64,000 nucleotides of DNA from RSA9 sp036381195. Lineage in GTDB: Bacteria > Gemmatimonadota > Gemmatimonadetes > Longimicrobiales > RSA9. The translations under genes were made by a program, and so were the position numbers. Location of the stretch: positions 44,156 to 108,155 of the forward strand of contig DASVDH010000047.1 in assembly GCA_036381195.1 (NCBI GenBank), in the 5' to 3' direction. Every line of letters begins with the position of its first letter. The stretch's first letter is position 1. The notes below the pieces were generated by a model, which had not been told where the DNA came from, ran no database searches, and saw only the letters and a list, made by a program, of their open reading frames with translations. Below, piece after piece: positions 52,101-60,025 of this stretch.

Positions 52101-52545
52101 GCGCCTGCGGGAAGTCCGCAGCCAGCCCCACCGTGAAGAACTTCTCACCGCGCGGCGCGTTCTCCCGGCCGGACGAGAAGACCACGCGCTGTCCGTCCGG
52201 CGTCCAACCCTGGACGACGTCCGCTCCCGGGTGCCACGTCAGCCGCCGTGGCTCGCCACCCTCGACCGGCACCACGTACACGTCCGTGTTGCCGCCGTAC
52301 TGGCCGGAGAACGCAACCCAGCGGCCGTCGGGCGAGAGCTGCGGATCCGTCTCCTGCCCCGGGAAGCTGGTGAGCCGGCGGGCAGTACCGCCCTCGCGCC
52401 CCACGATCCAGATGTCGTTCGCGTACGCAAACGCGATGTGGCGCGTGCTCACGGTGGGCTCGCGCAGGAGCCGCGTGGACTGGGCTTCGAGGGGGGCCGC
52501 GGCCAGCACGGCCGCCGCCACGAGGAGCAGAGCGTGACGCTTCAT
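49198..52545 (-). CDS. Tricorn-type S41 protease
   Basis: The 1115-residue exported protein (signal MKRHALLLVAAAVLAAAPLEA) has a long N-terminal WD40/TolB-like beta-propeller part (AFAYANDIWIVGREGGTARR, LSPDGRWVAFSG), a central linker, a PDZ domain (LEIHEGRYRIKRIYRGDPWN, GDYILEVNGVELRAPENPY) and a C-terminal S41 peptidase with DERFNTGGSAADYIVD and the nucleophile Ser in NEMAGSGGDLLPY. It should degrade peptides in the periplasm. A Gly/Lys/Pro-rich insert near residue 570-590 (GKGRGATPSPSPLPSLRP) is written by the same GC-rich repeat seen elsewhere in the window. It diverges from the M14 peptidase. Confidence 0.95.
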   Translation of the reverse strand: MKRHALLLVAAAVLAAAPLEAQSTRLLREPTVSTRHIAFAYANDIWIVGREGGTARRLTSFPGQETDPQLSPDGRWVAFSGQYGGNTDVYVVPVEGGEPRRLTWHPGADVVQGWTPDGQRVVFSSGRENAPRGEKFFTVGLAADFPQALPMPRAHRGEHSPDGARFAYQMVSPWEDEFRNYRGGQNRPVWILDLDDYTLETPPWEGSNDVDPVWLGDEVYFLSDRDWAMNVWAYDTRTKQLRQVTTFRDYDVKNLDAGGGVLVFEQAGMIHLYDPAEGRSRPVDIRVAGDFPWAMPHWESVGHRLTNARLSPTGKRAVFEARGEIFTVPAEEGDWRNLTNSPGVADRQPTWSPDGQKIAWFSDEGGEYRLVIADQEGIGERRVIELESKTFYFTPAWSPDSKKIVFTDTDLNLWYVDVETGRNVKVDTDNWLFPQRTVDPVWSPDSRYIAYAKRLANKLHAVFVYSLEDGKSYQVTDGMADALSPAWDASGKYLYFLASTDVALNTGWLDMSSYDRPTTRGVYLAVLSASEPSPLLPETGDETVAAARGGTAGQGQGKGGGAAGKGRGATPSPSPLPSLRPLQIDFAGIGDRIVALNVPRRNYTSLVAGAEGTIFYGEAVPNQQGVTVHRYTLEERKAQPFLVGVQFYTFSADGKKLLYRAGGGGPGGPGGRGAATWGIVDATARTAPKVGDGRLNTSPLRMRVDPRAEWRQMFVEGWRFQRDFLYVPNTHGADWQQVRAMYEPWVEHVRHRSDLTYLLDVMGAELSVGHSFVRGGDLPDIDEVSVGLLGADLEIHEGRYRIKRIYRGDPWNPEMRAPLAAPGLRVAEGDYILEVNGVELRAPENPYRLFENTANRQTFLRVNRRPTREGSWVITVVPVASESGLRTHAWVEENRRKVDELSGGRLAYVWLPNTARGGYTAFNREYFAQQDKQGAVIDERFNTGGSAADYIVDIMSRRLHGYFNNAVADRRPFTSPGAGIWGPKVMVINEMAGSGGDLLPYMFRFLGIGPLVGTRTWGGLVGTWDTPPLIDGGVMIAPRGGFFNLDGEWDVENEGVAPDIEVEMTPAEVIAGHDPQLEAAVKEALRLLEANPVRLREEPPPPNKWRRPGVASGER

Positions 52546-52754
52546 GGCTGTCACCGGTTGGAAGGTGGTTGGAGTCCCGGTCCCCGAGCGCTCGCCGCCG
52601 CCGGATCGCGACGGCGGCGGATCCCGTGGAGCGGCCCGCGCGGGCCGTCCTCCTGCTTGCCGCAAGCGGGAACCTATGGCCTCCCGCGCGAGGCAGCCAG
52701 GATCACGGCCCCGACTGCGCGGCCCCGCCCGGGGTTCCCCGGGCGCCCCGAACG

Positions 52755-52783
52755 TTTGCGCCCGGCGGCCTGCGCCCTATTAT
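52755..52783 (+). promoter_or_regulatory. Candidate promoter of the M14 peptidase gene
   Basis: TATTAT at 52778-52783, in an otherwise GC-rich 340-bp divergent spacer, follows TTTGCG at 52755-52760 by 17 bp. The -10 matches the consensus well, the -35 poorly. It lies about 100 bp before the ATG at 52886. The rest of 52546-52885 shows no other feature. Confidence 0.35.
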
Positions 52784-52885
52784 TCGCTCTTCCCGACAGT
52801 CCCGCTTCCGGACCCGCCGCGCACTGCCGGCCGCGCGGGCTCTCACCCCGCGGCCGCCGCGGCCCAGGCAACGGAGACGCTCCAC

Positions 52886-55810
52886 ATGTCCACCCATCCC
52901 AGCGCCGCGTCCCCGATCACGGATCCCGGCCGCCTCGCGGCCCACGCGCCGCGCCGCCGCACCGCGCCCGGCGCCGGAGCCCCCGCCCCCGCCCTCGCCC
53001 TGGCCCTGCTGCTGGGCGCGATGCTGGCGGCCCAGCCGGCTCCCGTCCAGGCGCAAAGGCGCCTGACCACCCCACAAGAGGAATTCGGCCACGAGATCGG
53101 CGCGGACTACCAGCTCCCGAACTACCAGCAGCTCATGGCCTACTGGCAGAAGCTGGCCGTCCAGTCCGACCGCATGGTTCTCGACACCATCGGCTACACC
53201 GCGGAGGGCCGGCCCCAGCTCATGGCCATCATCACATCGCCCGAGAACCACCGGAACCTCGAGCGCTACAAGGAGATCTCCCGCCGCCTCGCGCTCGCCG
53301 AGGGGCTGACCGATGAGGAGGCGCGCGCGCTTGCGCGTGAGGGCAAGGTCGTCGTCTGGATCGACGGCGGGCTGCATGCCACCGAGGTGCTCGGCGCCCA
53401 GCAGCTCATGGAGCTGGTCTGGCAGATGGTCAGCAGGAACGACCCGGAGACGCTCCGCATCCTCGACGACGTCATCATCCTCGCCGTCCACGCGAACCCC
53501 GACGGCCATGACCTCGTCGCCAACTGGTACATGCGCGAGCCCGAGCCGACACGCCGCTCGACCCGCGGCATCCCGCGCCTTTACCAGAAGTACATCGGGC
53601 ACGACAACAACCGCGACTTCTACCTCGTCTCGCAGCCCGAGACCGAGAACATGAGCCGCGTGCAGTACCGCGAGTGGTACCCGCAGATCGTCTACAACCA
53701 CCACCAGACCGGCCCGCGCGGCACCGTCCTCTTCGCGCCGCCGTTCCGCGATCCGTTCAACTACAACTACGACCCGCTGATCGTGGCGGGCATCGACCTG
53801 GTGGGCGCGGCGATGCACAGCCGCTTCATCGCGGAGGGCAAGCCGGGCGCGACGATGCGCCGCGGCGCCAACTACTCGACCTGGTGGAACGGCGGGCTCC
53901 GCACCACCGCCTACTTCCACAACATGATCGGGCTGCTCACGGAGACGATCGGCAACCCGACGCCGATCGAGATCCCCTTCGTGCCCGACCGCCAGCTCCC
54001 CAGCGGCGACCTCCCCTTCCCCGTGCCACCCCAGACCTGGCACTTCCGCCAGTCCATCGAATACTCGATGACCGCGAACCGCGCGGTGCTGGATGTGGCC
54101 TCGCGCTACCGCGAGACCTTCCTCTACAACATGTACCGGATGGGGCGGAACTCGATCGAGCGCGGCAGCCGCGACCACTGGACGATCCGGCCGCGCCAGA
54201 TCGAGGCCGTGCGCAAGGCGATGGCGGAGGATCGCGCCGGCCGCGCCAGGGCCGGCGCCGCCGGGCAGGCGACGGAACGCGTGGCCGCCGGCGACACGAC
54301 GTCGTCCTCCGACCGCTACTGGGCCATGCTCCACGATCCGGCGCTGCGCGACCCGCGCGGCTACATCCTGCCCGCGGACCAGCCGGATTTCTTGACCGCG
54401 ACCAAATTCGTGAACGCGCTCATCAAGAGCGGCATCACCGTGCACCGCGCCACCGCGGCGTTCACCGTAAACGGAAAGCGCTACCCCGCGGGCTCGTACG
54501 TCGTGAAGACGGCCCAGGCGTTCCGGCCGCACATCCTCGACATGTTCGAGCCGCAGGACCACCCCGATGACTTCCAGTACGAGGGCGGGCCCCCGATCCC
54601 GCCGTACGACAACGCGGGCTGGACGCTCGCCTACCAGATGGGCGTGGAGTTCGACCGCATCCTGGACGGCTTCGATGGCCCGTTCGAGAAGCTCGACGAC
54701 GTCGTCTCACCGCCGCCCGGCCGCGTCACAGCGGCGGGGCGCAACGGCGGCTGGCTGCTCTCGCACCGCGTGAACGACGCGTTCATCGCCGTCAACCGCC
54801 TGCTTGCCGCGGGCGAGGAGGTGTACTGGCTGATCCAGCCGGTGCGCGCCGGCGGCACCGAGCATCCCGCCGGCACGTTCTTCATCCGTTCCAGCGAGCG
54901 CGCACTGCCGCTCCTGCGCGAGCTGGCGGCGGAGAAGGGGCTGAGCTTCGAGGCCGTCGGCTCGCGCCCGCGCGCCGAGGCGCTGCGGCTCCGGCCCGTG
55001 CGCATCGGGCTCTGGGACCGCTACGGCGGCTCCATGCCCTCCGGCTGGGTGCGCTGGCTGCTCGAGCAGTTCGAGTTCCCGTTCCAGCTCGTCTTCGCGC
55101 CCGAGCTGGACCGCGGCGACCTCCGCGAGACGTACGACGTCCTCATCTTCGTGGATGGCGCGATCCCCGCCGTGCGCCGCACCGCCGCGTCCGGGGATGA
55201 GCCGGTCGGCCGCGCGTTTCGGCAGCAGGAGCCGCGCAACGTGCCCGAGGAGTACCGCGACCGCATCGGCACGATCACGGCCGAACAGACGATCCCGCAG
55301 CTCCGCGAGTTCCTCGAGGACGGCGGCACGGTCCTGACCATCGGCAGCTCGACGAACCTCGCCTACCACCTCGGCCTGCCGGTCGCGGACGGGCTCACCG
55401 AGACGCGCGAGGACGGCACCGAGCGCCGGCTGGCCCGCGAGGAGTTCTACGTGCCCGGCTCGGTGCTGCGCGTGCGCGTGGACAACACGGCGCCGATCGC
55501 GCACGGCATGCCTGACGCCGTGGACGTCACGTTCGACAACAGCCCGACGTTCCGGCTGACCGAGGACGCGGAGCGCCGCGGCGTCCGCCGCGTCGCGTGG
55601 TTCGACACGGCCGAGCCGCTGCGCAGCGGCTGGGCGTGGGGGCAGCACCACCTCGAGGGCGACGCAGCGGTCGTCGAAGCCGAGGTGGGCGATGGCAAGC
55701 TGTTCCTGTTCGGGCCGGAGATCACGTTCCGCGCGCAGCCGCACGGCACGTTCAAGTTCCTGTTCAACGGGATCTACCTCGGCGTTGCGGAGCCGGCGCG
55801 GCTGCGGTAG
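52886..55810 (+). CDS. Secreted M14 family zinc carboxypeptidase-like protein
   Basis: The 974-residue protein has a signal peptide (LALALLLGAMLAAQPAPVQA) after a Ser/Arg-rich n-region, then an M14 domain: DTIGYTAEGRPQLMAII, the zinc ligands in DGGLHATEVLGAQ, and HANPDGHDLV with GHDNNRDFYL (Asn/Arg of the substrate site), followed by YNHHQTGP. The C-terminal half (from about 560) resembles the large bacterial 'M14 family' proteins with a flavodoxin-like or GATase-like domain (RPVRIGLWDRYGGSMPSGWV, LTIGSSTNLAYHLGLPVADG). It likely trims peptides outside the cytoplasm. GGAG lies eight bases before the ATG. Confidence 0.93.
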   Translation: MSTHPSAASPITDPGRLAAHAPRRRTAPGAGAPAPALALALLLGAMLAAQPAPVQAQRRLTTPQEEFGHEIGADYQLPNYQQLMAYWQKLAVQSDRMVLDTIGYTAEGRPQLMAIITSPENHRNLERYKEISRRLALAEGLTDEEARALAREGKVVVWIDGGLHATEVLGAQQLMELVWQMVSRNDPETLRILDDVIILAVHANPDGHDLVANWYMREPEPTRRSTRGIPRLYQKYIGHDNNRDFYLVSQPETENMSRVQYREWYPQIVYNHHQTGPRGTVLFAPPFRDPFNYNYDPLIVAGIDLVGAAMHSRFIAEGKPGATMRRGANYSTWWNGGLRTTAYFHNMIGLLTETIGNPTPIEIPFVPDRQLPSGDLPFPVPPQTWHFRQSIEYSMTANRAVLDVASRYRETFLYNMYRMGRNSIERGSRDHWTIRPRQIEAVRKAMAEDRAGRARAGAAGQATERVAAGDTTSSSDRYWAMLHDPALRDPRGYILPADQPDFLTATKFVNALIKSGITVHRATAAFTVNGKRYPAGSYVVKTAQAFRPHILDMFEPQDHPDDFQYEGGPPIPPYDNAGWTLAYQMGVEFDRILDGFDGPFEKLDDVVSPPPGRVTAAGRNGGWLLSHRVNDAFIAVNRLLAAGEEVYWLIQPVRAGGTEHPAGTFFIRSSERALPLLRELAAEKGLSFEAVGSRPRAEALRLRPVRIGLWDRYGGSMPSGWVRWLLEQFEFPFQLVFAPELDRGDLRETYDVLIFVDGAIPAVRRTAASGDEPVGRAFRQQEPRNVPEEYRDRIGTITAEQTIPQLREFLEDGGTVLTIGSSTNLAYHLGLPVADGLTETREDGTERRLAREEFYVPGSVLRVRVDNTAPIAHGMPDAVDVTFDNSPTFRLTEDAERRGVRRVAWFDTAEPLRSGWAWGQHHLEGDAAVVEAEVGDGKLFLFGPEITFRAQPHGTFKFLFNGIYLGVAEPARLR

Positions 55811-55825
55811 GCGCCGCTGCCGGGC

Positions 55826-57880
55826 TCACCGCCCCAGCAGCTCGCTCAGCACGCTCCGCCCCACCGCGTCAGGCGGCGCCGGGATGCCCAGCCACTCCGC
55901 GATGGTGGGCGCGACGACGGTCGTCCGCACCGGGCCGATGCGCCGCGGCCCGAACCCGGCGCCCTCCGCGCAGAACGCCGTCCACATGTCCGGCTCCTCG
56001 GGCGGGAAGCCGTGGCCGGCATCGATGCGCGCCTCCGCAATCGCCGGCCCGCTCGGGTCGGGCGACCAGCGCACGCCCGGCGCCGTCGCGTAGTACAGGT
56101 CGCCGCCCGCCGGCCCGCCGATGCCCAGCTCCGGATGCTCGCCCGGCCGGTACACGCGCGTCACGACCGGCTGCCCCGCCGGGTCGCGCACCGCGAGCAG
56201 GGCCGCCTCGGCAGCGGCCAGCACGCGCGCCTCGTCTTCCGGCGGCACGATGCCGCCGCGCCATGCGGTGCGGTTGATGCTGACCCAGTAGCCGTTGGGC
56301 GAGAGCGCGCGCGTGCGCGTGAGGTCCGCCCGCCCGCTTTCGTCCAGCACGAGCAGCCCCGCAGCCCTCAGCGCGGCGTTCGGCCGGAAGACCCGCCACG
56401 TCGCGCGCATGCCGTGGTCGCCCACGACGAACAGCGCCGCGCCCGGCGCGCCCGCCGCCAGCCGGCGCAGGTGCTCGAGCCGCAGGTCCACCAGCGCCCA
56501 CGCGCGCCGCCGCAGCTCCTGCACCTTCCGCGCGACGGCGTCGTCGTAGCCCGGCCACTCGCGTGCGACGTAGCCGTAGAAGCGGTGGTCCACCCCGTCC
56601 GCGAGCGGGAAGTAGTCGAGCAGCAGGTCCACGCCCAGCTCGTTCCACGCCCACTCGCTGCCGCGCATGTATTGCCGCGTCAGGTACTCGTACGTCTCGA
56701 GCAGCCGCGCCTCGGCCGTGCCGTCGCCGCCCTTCCACGCGGGCGCGCCGAACGCGCCCGCCGCGAACAGCGCGTCCGCGCCTCCCGCGACCCAGCCGCG
56801 CACCGCCGCGTCGTACGCCGCCGCGACCTCCGGCCGGTTCGCCTCGATCACGTTCAGCCCCGGGTGGTACAGCAGGTAGTGCGAGCCGTCCGGCGCGAGC
56901 TCGAACAGCCGCACGGCGAGGTACGTGCGCCCGCCGTCGACCTCGAGCTCGAGCGGATCGGAAAAGTGGCGCGCCAGAGCGCGGCCGCGCGGATCCGACG
57001 TGTCCGCGGGCGCCGCCGCGGCGACCACGCCCGCCGTGACGTCACGCGAGAGCGCGACCCGCACGTGCGTGTACACGCTGTCGCCGTAGAACAGTGCGAA
57101 CACCGAGTCCTCGCCCACCACCCACGCGGTCTCGAGCGGCGGCACGCGCCCGGCGCTCGCCTTCTCGAGCCCCGCCCACCCGGCCGCCGGCCGCAGCGGG
57201 TGCGTGCGCTCGGTCAGCACCGCGTGCCGCGCGATCTCCCGGTTGTGCCCGTTCACCACGGAGAGGTTCGGCCGCTGGAGCACTTGCGCCGCGGCCTCGC
57301 GCCGCACGCTCATCTCCGCCTCGTCACGGCTGGACGCCGGCGGGTAGCCCGGCGGCTGCGGCGCCTGCGTCACCTGGTGCCCCATCACCGTGCGGCCCGC
57401 GCGCGCCGCCGTGATCCACAGCGGCTCCGCGCCGAGCACCTCCGCGCTGAAGCCGGAGACGCCGTCGACCAGCGTGTGCCGGTCCCGCGGCAGCCGCGGC
57501 TGACGGTTCGCCGTCACGCCCGTCACGTCGCCGTACGCGCCCGTCCACAGCACCGCGTGGCTCGGCGCCGTCACGCTCGGGAACGCCGACACCGCGTGCG
57601 CCGCGCACGCGCCGCCCTCGAACAGCGCGAGGAAGTTCGGCACCACGTCGGGCGGCAGCGACTCCCGCACGCGCGCCTCGTTCAACGCGTCGAAGCTGAC
57701 GACGATCGCCCTGCGCGGCGGCCGGGATTCCTCAGCGGCACCGGTGGGCGCCGCCGGTCCGTCCGCCACCCCGGCGCCCGGCGCGCCCGCCGGCGGCGGC
57801 GCCGGCGCGCGCGTGCACGCGGCGATCACGAGGAGCGGCAGCAGGATGCGGGCAGATCGGCTGCGGGTCTGGAGCAACAT
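55826..57880 (-). CDS. Type I phosphodiesterase/alkaline phosphatase family lipoprotein
   Basis: The 684-residue product has a lipoprotein signal (ILLPLLVIAACTRA) and the phosphodiesterase/nucleotide pyrophosphatase fold: the first metal Asp in AIVVSFDALNEAR, the Thr nucleophile region in SAFPSVTAPSHAVLWTGAYG, DLLLDYFPLADGVDHRFYGY and GDHGM. These enzymes hydrolyse phosphodiesters or phospholipids outside the cell. An ATG at 57904 also opens the frame; 57880 gives a standard lipoprotein signal and has GGGGAGG close upstream, so I prefer it. It converges on the M14 gene with 15 bp between stops. Confidence 0.9.
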   Translation of the reverse strand: MLLQTRSRSARILLPLLVIAACTRAPAPPPAGAPGAGVADGPAAPTGAAEESRPPRRAIVVSFDALNEARVRESLPPDVVPNFLALFEGGACAAHAVSAFPSVTAPSHAVLWTGAYGDVTGVTANRQPRLPRDRHTLVDGVSGFSAEVLGAEPLWITAARAGRTVMGHQVTQAPQPPGYPPASSRDEAEMSVRREAAAQVLQRPNLSVVNGHNREIARHAVLTERTHPLRPAAGWAGLEKASAGRVPPLETAWVVGEDSVFALFYGDSVYTHVRVALSRDVTAGVVAAAAPADTSDPRGRALARHFSDPLELEVDGGRTYLAVRLFELAPDGSHYLLYHPGLNVIEANRPEVAAAYDAAVRGWVAGGADALFAAGAFGAPAWKGGDGTAEARLLETYEYLTRQYMRGSEWAWNELGVDLLLDYFPLADGVDHRFYGYVAREWPGYDDAVARKVQELRRRAWALVDLRLEHLRRLAAGAPGAALFVVGDHGMRATWRVFRPNAALRAAGLLVLDESGRADLTRTRALSPNGYWVSINRTAWRGGIVPPEDEARVLAAAEAALLAVRDPAGQPVVTRVYRPGEHPELGIGGPAGGDLYYATAPGVRWSPDPSGPAIAEARIDAGHGFPPEEPDMWTAFCAEGAGFGPRRIGPVRTTVVAPTIAEWLGIPAPPDAVGRSVLSELLGR

Positions 57881-58060
57881 CGCCTCCCCGGACTTGTCGT
57901 GCATTCGGGATCCGCCGCGCCTCGGGCGGACGCGGCGGCCGGACGTTACTGCGGCGCCGCGCGGCGCGGCAAGGAGGCCGGCCGGCTCCTATGACGGAGC
58001 TCGACCGCCGCCGGCGCGGCCGAGTCCGCACGCAGCGCCGGGCGATCGTCGCGACTCAGC

Positions 58061-58260
58061 CTAGATGACCCACCGATCGGCAATGCGGTCCACGACCCAC
58101 GCGCCGTCCTGGCGCCTCAGCACATACGTGATGCCACGGATTTCGTACAACGTTGGATCTCGACATACGCGTCGCCGCCGTCTGAGTGGTCATCGCCAGC
58201 CAGGATTCTCTCGTCTTGCGCCTCGGGATCCCAACGCTTTATTAGGTTCTCCGAGACCAT
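58061..58260 (-). pseudogene. Small frameshifted gene remnant
   Basis: From ATG 58260 a frame reads VSENLIKRWDPEAQDERILA, GDDHSDGGDAYVEIQR, then fails; one base must be added near 58150-58156 to continue as YEIRGITYVLRRQDGAWVVD and RIADRWVI before the stop at 58061. Both parts have coding character and relatively low GC third positions for this window. The whole would be about 66 residues, a C-terminal domain resembling small beta-sheet (NTF2- or IMS-like) ends. No family is assigned. It could be a decayed import or a one-base sequencing error. Confidence 0.6.
58216..58245 (+). promoter_or_regulatory. Candidate promoter of the thioesterase gene
   Basis: TTGCGC at 58216-58221 and TATTAG at 58240-58245 are 18 bp apart, about 75 bp before the GTG start of tesB. 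They lie within the frameshifted remnant on the opposite strand. Match quality is moderate. Confidence 0.35.
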
Positions 58261-58320
58261 GACGTTCGGGTCATTCAACAGTCACACCCGACGGCACCGA
58301 CACGGAGAACCGTTTCACCC

Positions 58321-59178
58321 GTGAGCTACACCGTACAGGACCTGCTCAAGCTCTTCGACCTCGAGCAGATCGAATACAACATCTACCGCGGCCGCAACCG
58401 CGACATCGGCAGCGGCCGCGTGTTCGGCGGACAGGTGCTCGCGCAGGCGCTCGTCGCCGCGCGCCGCACCATCGAGGAGGACCGCGACGCGCACTCCGTC
58501 CACGGCTACTTCATCCTGCCCGGCGACCTGAGCGTCCCGATCGTCTACTTCGTGGACCGCTTGCGGGATGGCAAGAGCTTCACCACGCGCCGTGTCACGG
58601 CGATCCAGCACGGCCGCGCGATCTTCAACATGTCCGCCTCGTTCCAGGTGAGGGAGCCGGGGCCCGAGCACCAGATCGAGCCGCCCCAGGCGGCGCCGCC
58701 CGAGTCGCTCCGGCCGGAGCTGGACATGATCCGCGAGACCGCGCACCAGATCCCGGAGCACATCCGCCCCGTGCTCACCCAGGACCGGCCGATCGACTTC
58801 CGACCGGAGACGCCGCGCGAGCCGGTCGGTAGCGGCAAGCATCCCCCGCTGCGCCGGATCTGGCTGCGCGCGATCGGCCAGATCCCGGACGAGCTGCTCC
58901 TGCACCAGGCCGTGCTCGCCTACGCGTCCGACTACGGCCTGCTCGGCACCGCGCTCCAGCCGCACGGGCTCTCGATCCGCACGCCGAACCTCCAGGTCGC
59001 GTCGCTCGACCACGCGATCTGGTTCCACCGCCCGTTCCGCGCCGACGAGTGGCTGCTCTACGTGATGGACAGCCCCGCCGCCGCCGGCGCGCGCGGCTTC
59101 GTGCGCGGCAGCTTCTTCACGCGGGACGGCGTGCTGGTCGCGTCCGTCGCGCAGGAAGGGCTCATGCGGGTGCGCTAG
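58321..59178 (+). CDS. tesB: Acyl-CoA thioesterase II
   Basis: The 285-residue protein has two hotdog domains as in E. coli TesB: the first with LEQIEYNIYRGRNRDIGSGR and VFGGQVLAQALVAARRTIEE, the second with VLAYASDYGLLGTALQPHGL holding the catalytic Asp, and the C-terminal Gln in VASVAQEGLMRVR. It hydrolyses medium- and long-chain acyl-CoA in the cytoplasm. The start is a GTG; GGAG lies about 15 bases upstream, rather far. A GC-rich REP-like repeat follows the stop. Confidence 0.95.
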   Translation: MSYTVQDLLKLFDLEQIEYNIYRGRNRDIGSGRVFGGQVLAQALVAARRTIEEDRDAHSVHGYFILPGDLSVPIVYFVDRLRDGKSFTTRRVTAIQHGRAIFNMSASFQVREPGPEHQIEPPQAAPPESLRPELDMIRETAHQIPEHIRPVLTQDRPIDFRPETPREPVGSGKHPPLRRIWLRAIGQIPDELLLHQAVLAYASDYGLLGTALQPHGLSIRTPNLQVASLDHAIWFHRPFRADEWLLYVMDSPAAAGARGFVRGSFFTRDGVLVASVAQEGLMRVR

Positions 59179-59210
59179 GGCCGGGGCGAGGGCGAGGGCG
59201 AGGGCGGGGG
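59179..59210. repeat. GC-rich dispersed repeat after tesB
   Basis: GGCCGGGGCGAGGGCGAGGG continues in the same 6-bp rhythm to 59210, starting on the base after the tesB stop. It is the half-element seen also at 13.5 and 38.4 kb. From 59211 to 59371 no gene is seen. Confidence 0.65.
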
Positions 59211-59371
59211 AACTTCTTAAGTGCGGATTGCGGCGTTCGCCGCGCCTTCCTCCGACGCGTTGTCGGCGCCGCGGCGCTGCCGAACGGGCTCGCCGGGCGC
59301 GCGGGGCGCGTGCCGGAGCCACGGCCGCTCCTGCTCTCGCCGGTCCGCCGGCGAAGGCAGGCCTGAGCCGC

Positions 59372-60025
59372 TCACGACCTCGCGTGCCTCGCCAGCCACG
59401 CCGGCAGCTCCGGATCCGCGTAGGCGCGCTCCCACGCGCCGTGCCCCACGCCCTCGTAGATCGTCAGCCGGGGATCGCCGCCGGCCGCGCGCATCGCCTC
59501 GACCATGCGCCGCGAGGCGTCCGCCGGCACCGCATCGTCCTTCGCGCCGTGGAAGCACCAGACCGGCATGCGCGCGAGCCGCCGGGCATCGGCCACGCTG
59601 CCGCCGCCGCAGATCGGCACGAGCGCCGCGAAGACGTCACGCTCGCGCGCGCCGATCGCCCAGGTGCCCGTGCCGCCCATCGAGAGGCCGGTGAGATAGA
59701 TGCGCGACGCGTCCACCGCGAACTCGCGGCGCGTGTCCGCGAGCGTGGCGAGGACCAGCTCGCGGTGCGCGCCCCACCCCGCGCGCCCGGCCGGCTTCTG
59801 CGGGAAGATCACGATGAAGTCCCAGCGCCGCGCGTCCGCCAGGATCGCCGGCCCCAGCCCCACCGCGACCGGCTTCCACCCGTCGTCGCCCTCCTCGCCC
59901 CGGCCATGCAGGAAGACGATCGCCGGCAGCGGCCGCGCCGGGTCGTACCACCACGGGATGTAGACGACGTAGCGCGAGACGCCGCCGGCGCGCTGGACCG
60001 TGCGGCTGAGGAACCCCGTCGTCAC
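59372..60025 (-). CDS. Alpha/beta hydrolase, PHB depolymerase/esterase-like
   Basis: The 217-residue protein has the alpha/beta hydrolase motifs: PAIVFLHGRGEEGDDGW with the oxyanion loop, the nucleophile in YLTGLSMGGTGTW, the acid in FHGAKDDAVP and the His in GVGHGAWERAYADP. It resembles small poly(hydroxybutyrate) depolymerase-like or prolyl oligopeptidase-like esterases; there is no signal peptide. Its ATG overlaps the stop of the upstream penicillin-binding protein gene by four bases (ATGA), so the two are cotranslated, suggesting but not proving a cell-wall role. Confidence 0.88.
   Translation of the reverse strand: MTTGFLSRTVQRAGGVSRYVVYIPWWYDPARPLPAIVFLHGRGEEGDDGWKPVAVGLGPAILADARRWDFIVIFPQKPAGRAGWGAHRELVLATLADTRREFAVDASRIYLTGLSMGGTGTWAIGARERDVFAALVPICGGGSVADARRLARMPVWCFHGAKDDAVPADASRRMVEAMRAAGGDPRLTIYEGVGHGAWERAYADPELPAWLARHARS

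Noticed and set aside
49882..53316. A plus-strand open frame of more than 1100 codons opposite the tricorn protease
   Set aside because: Its composition is that of a shadow of the real gene; no domain or ribosome site is seen, and the true M14 gene uses the last part of the frame from 52886.
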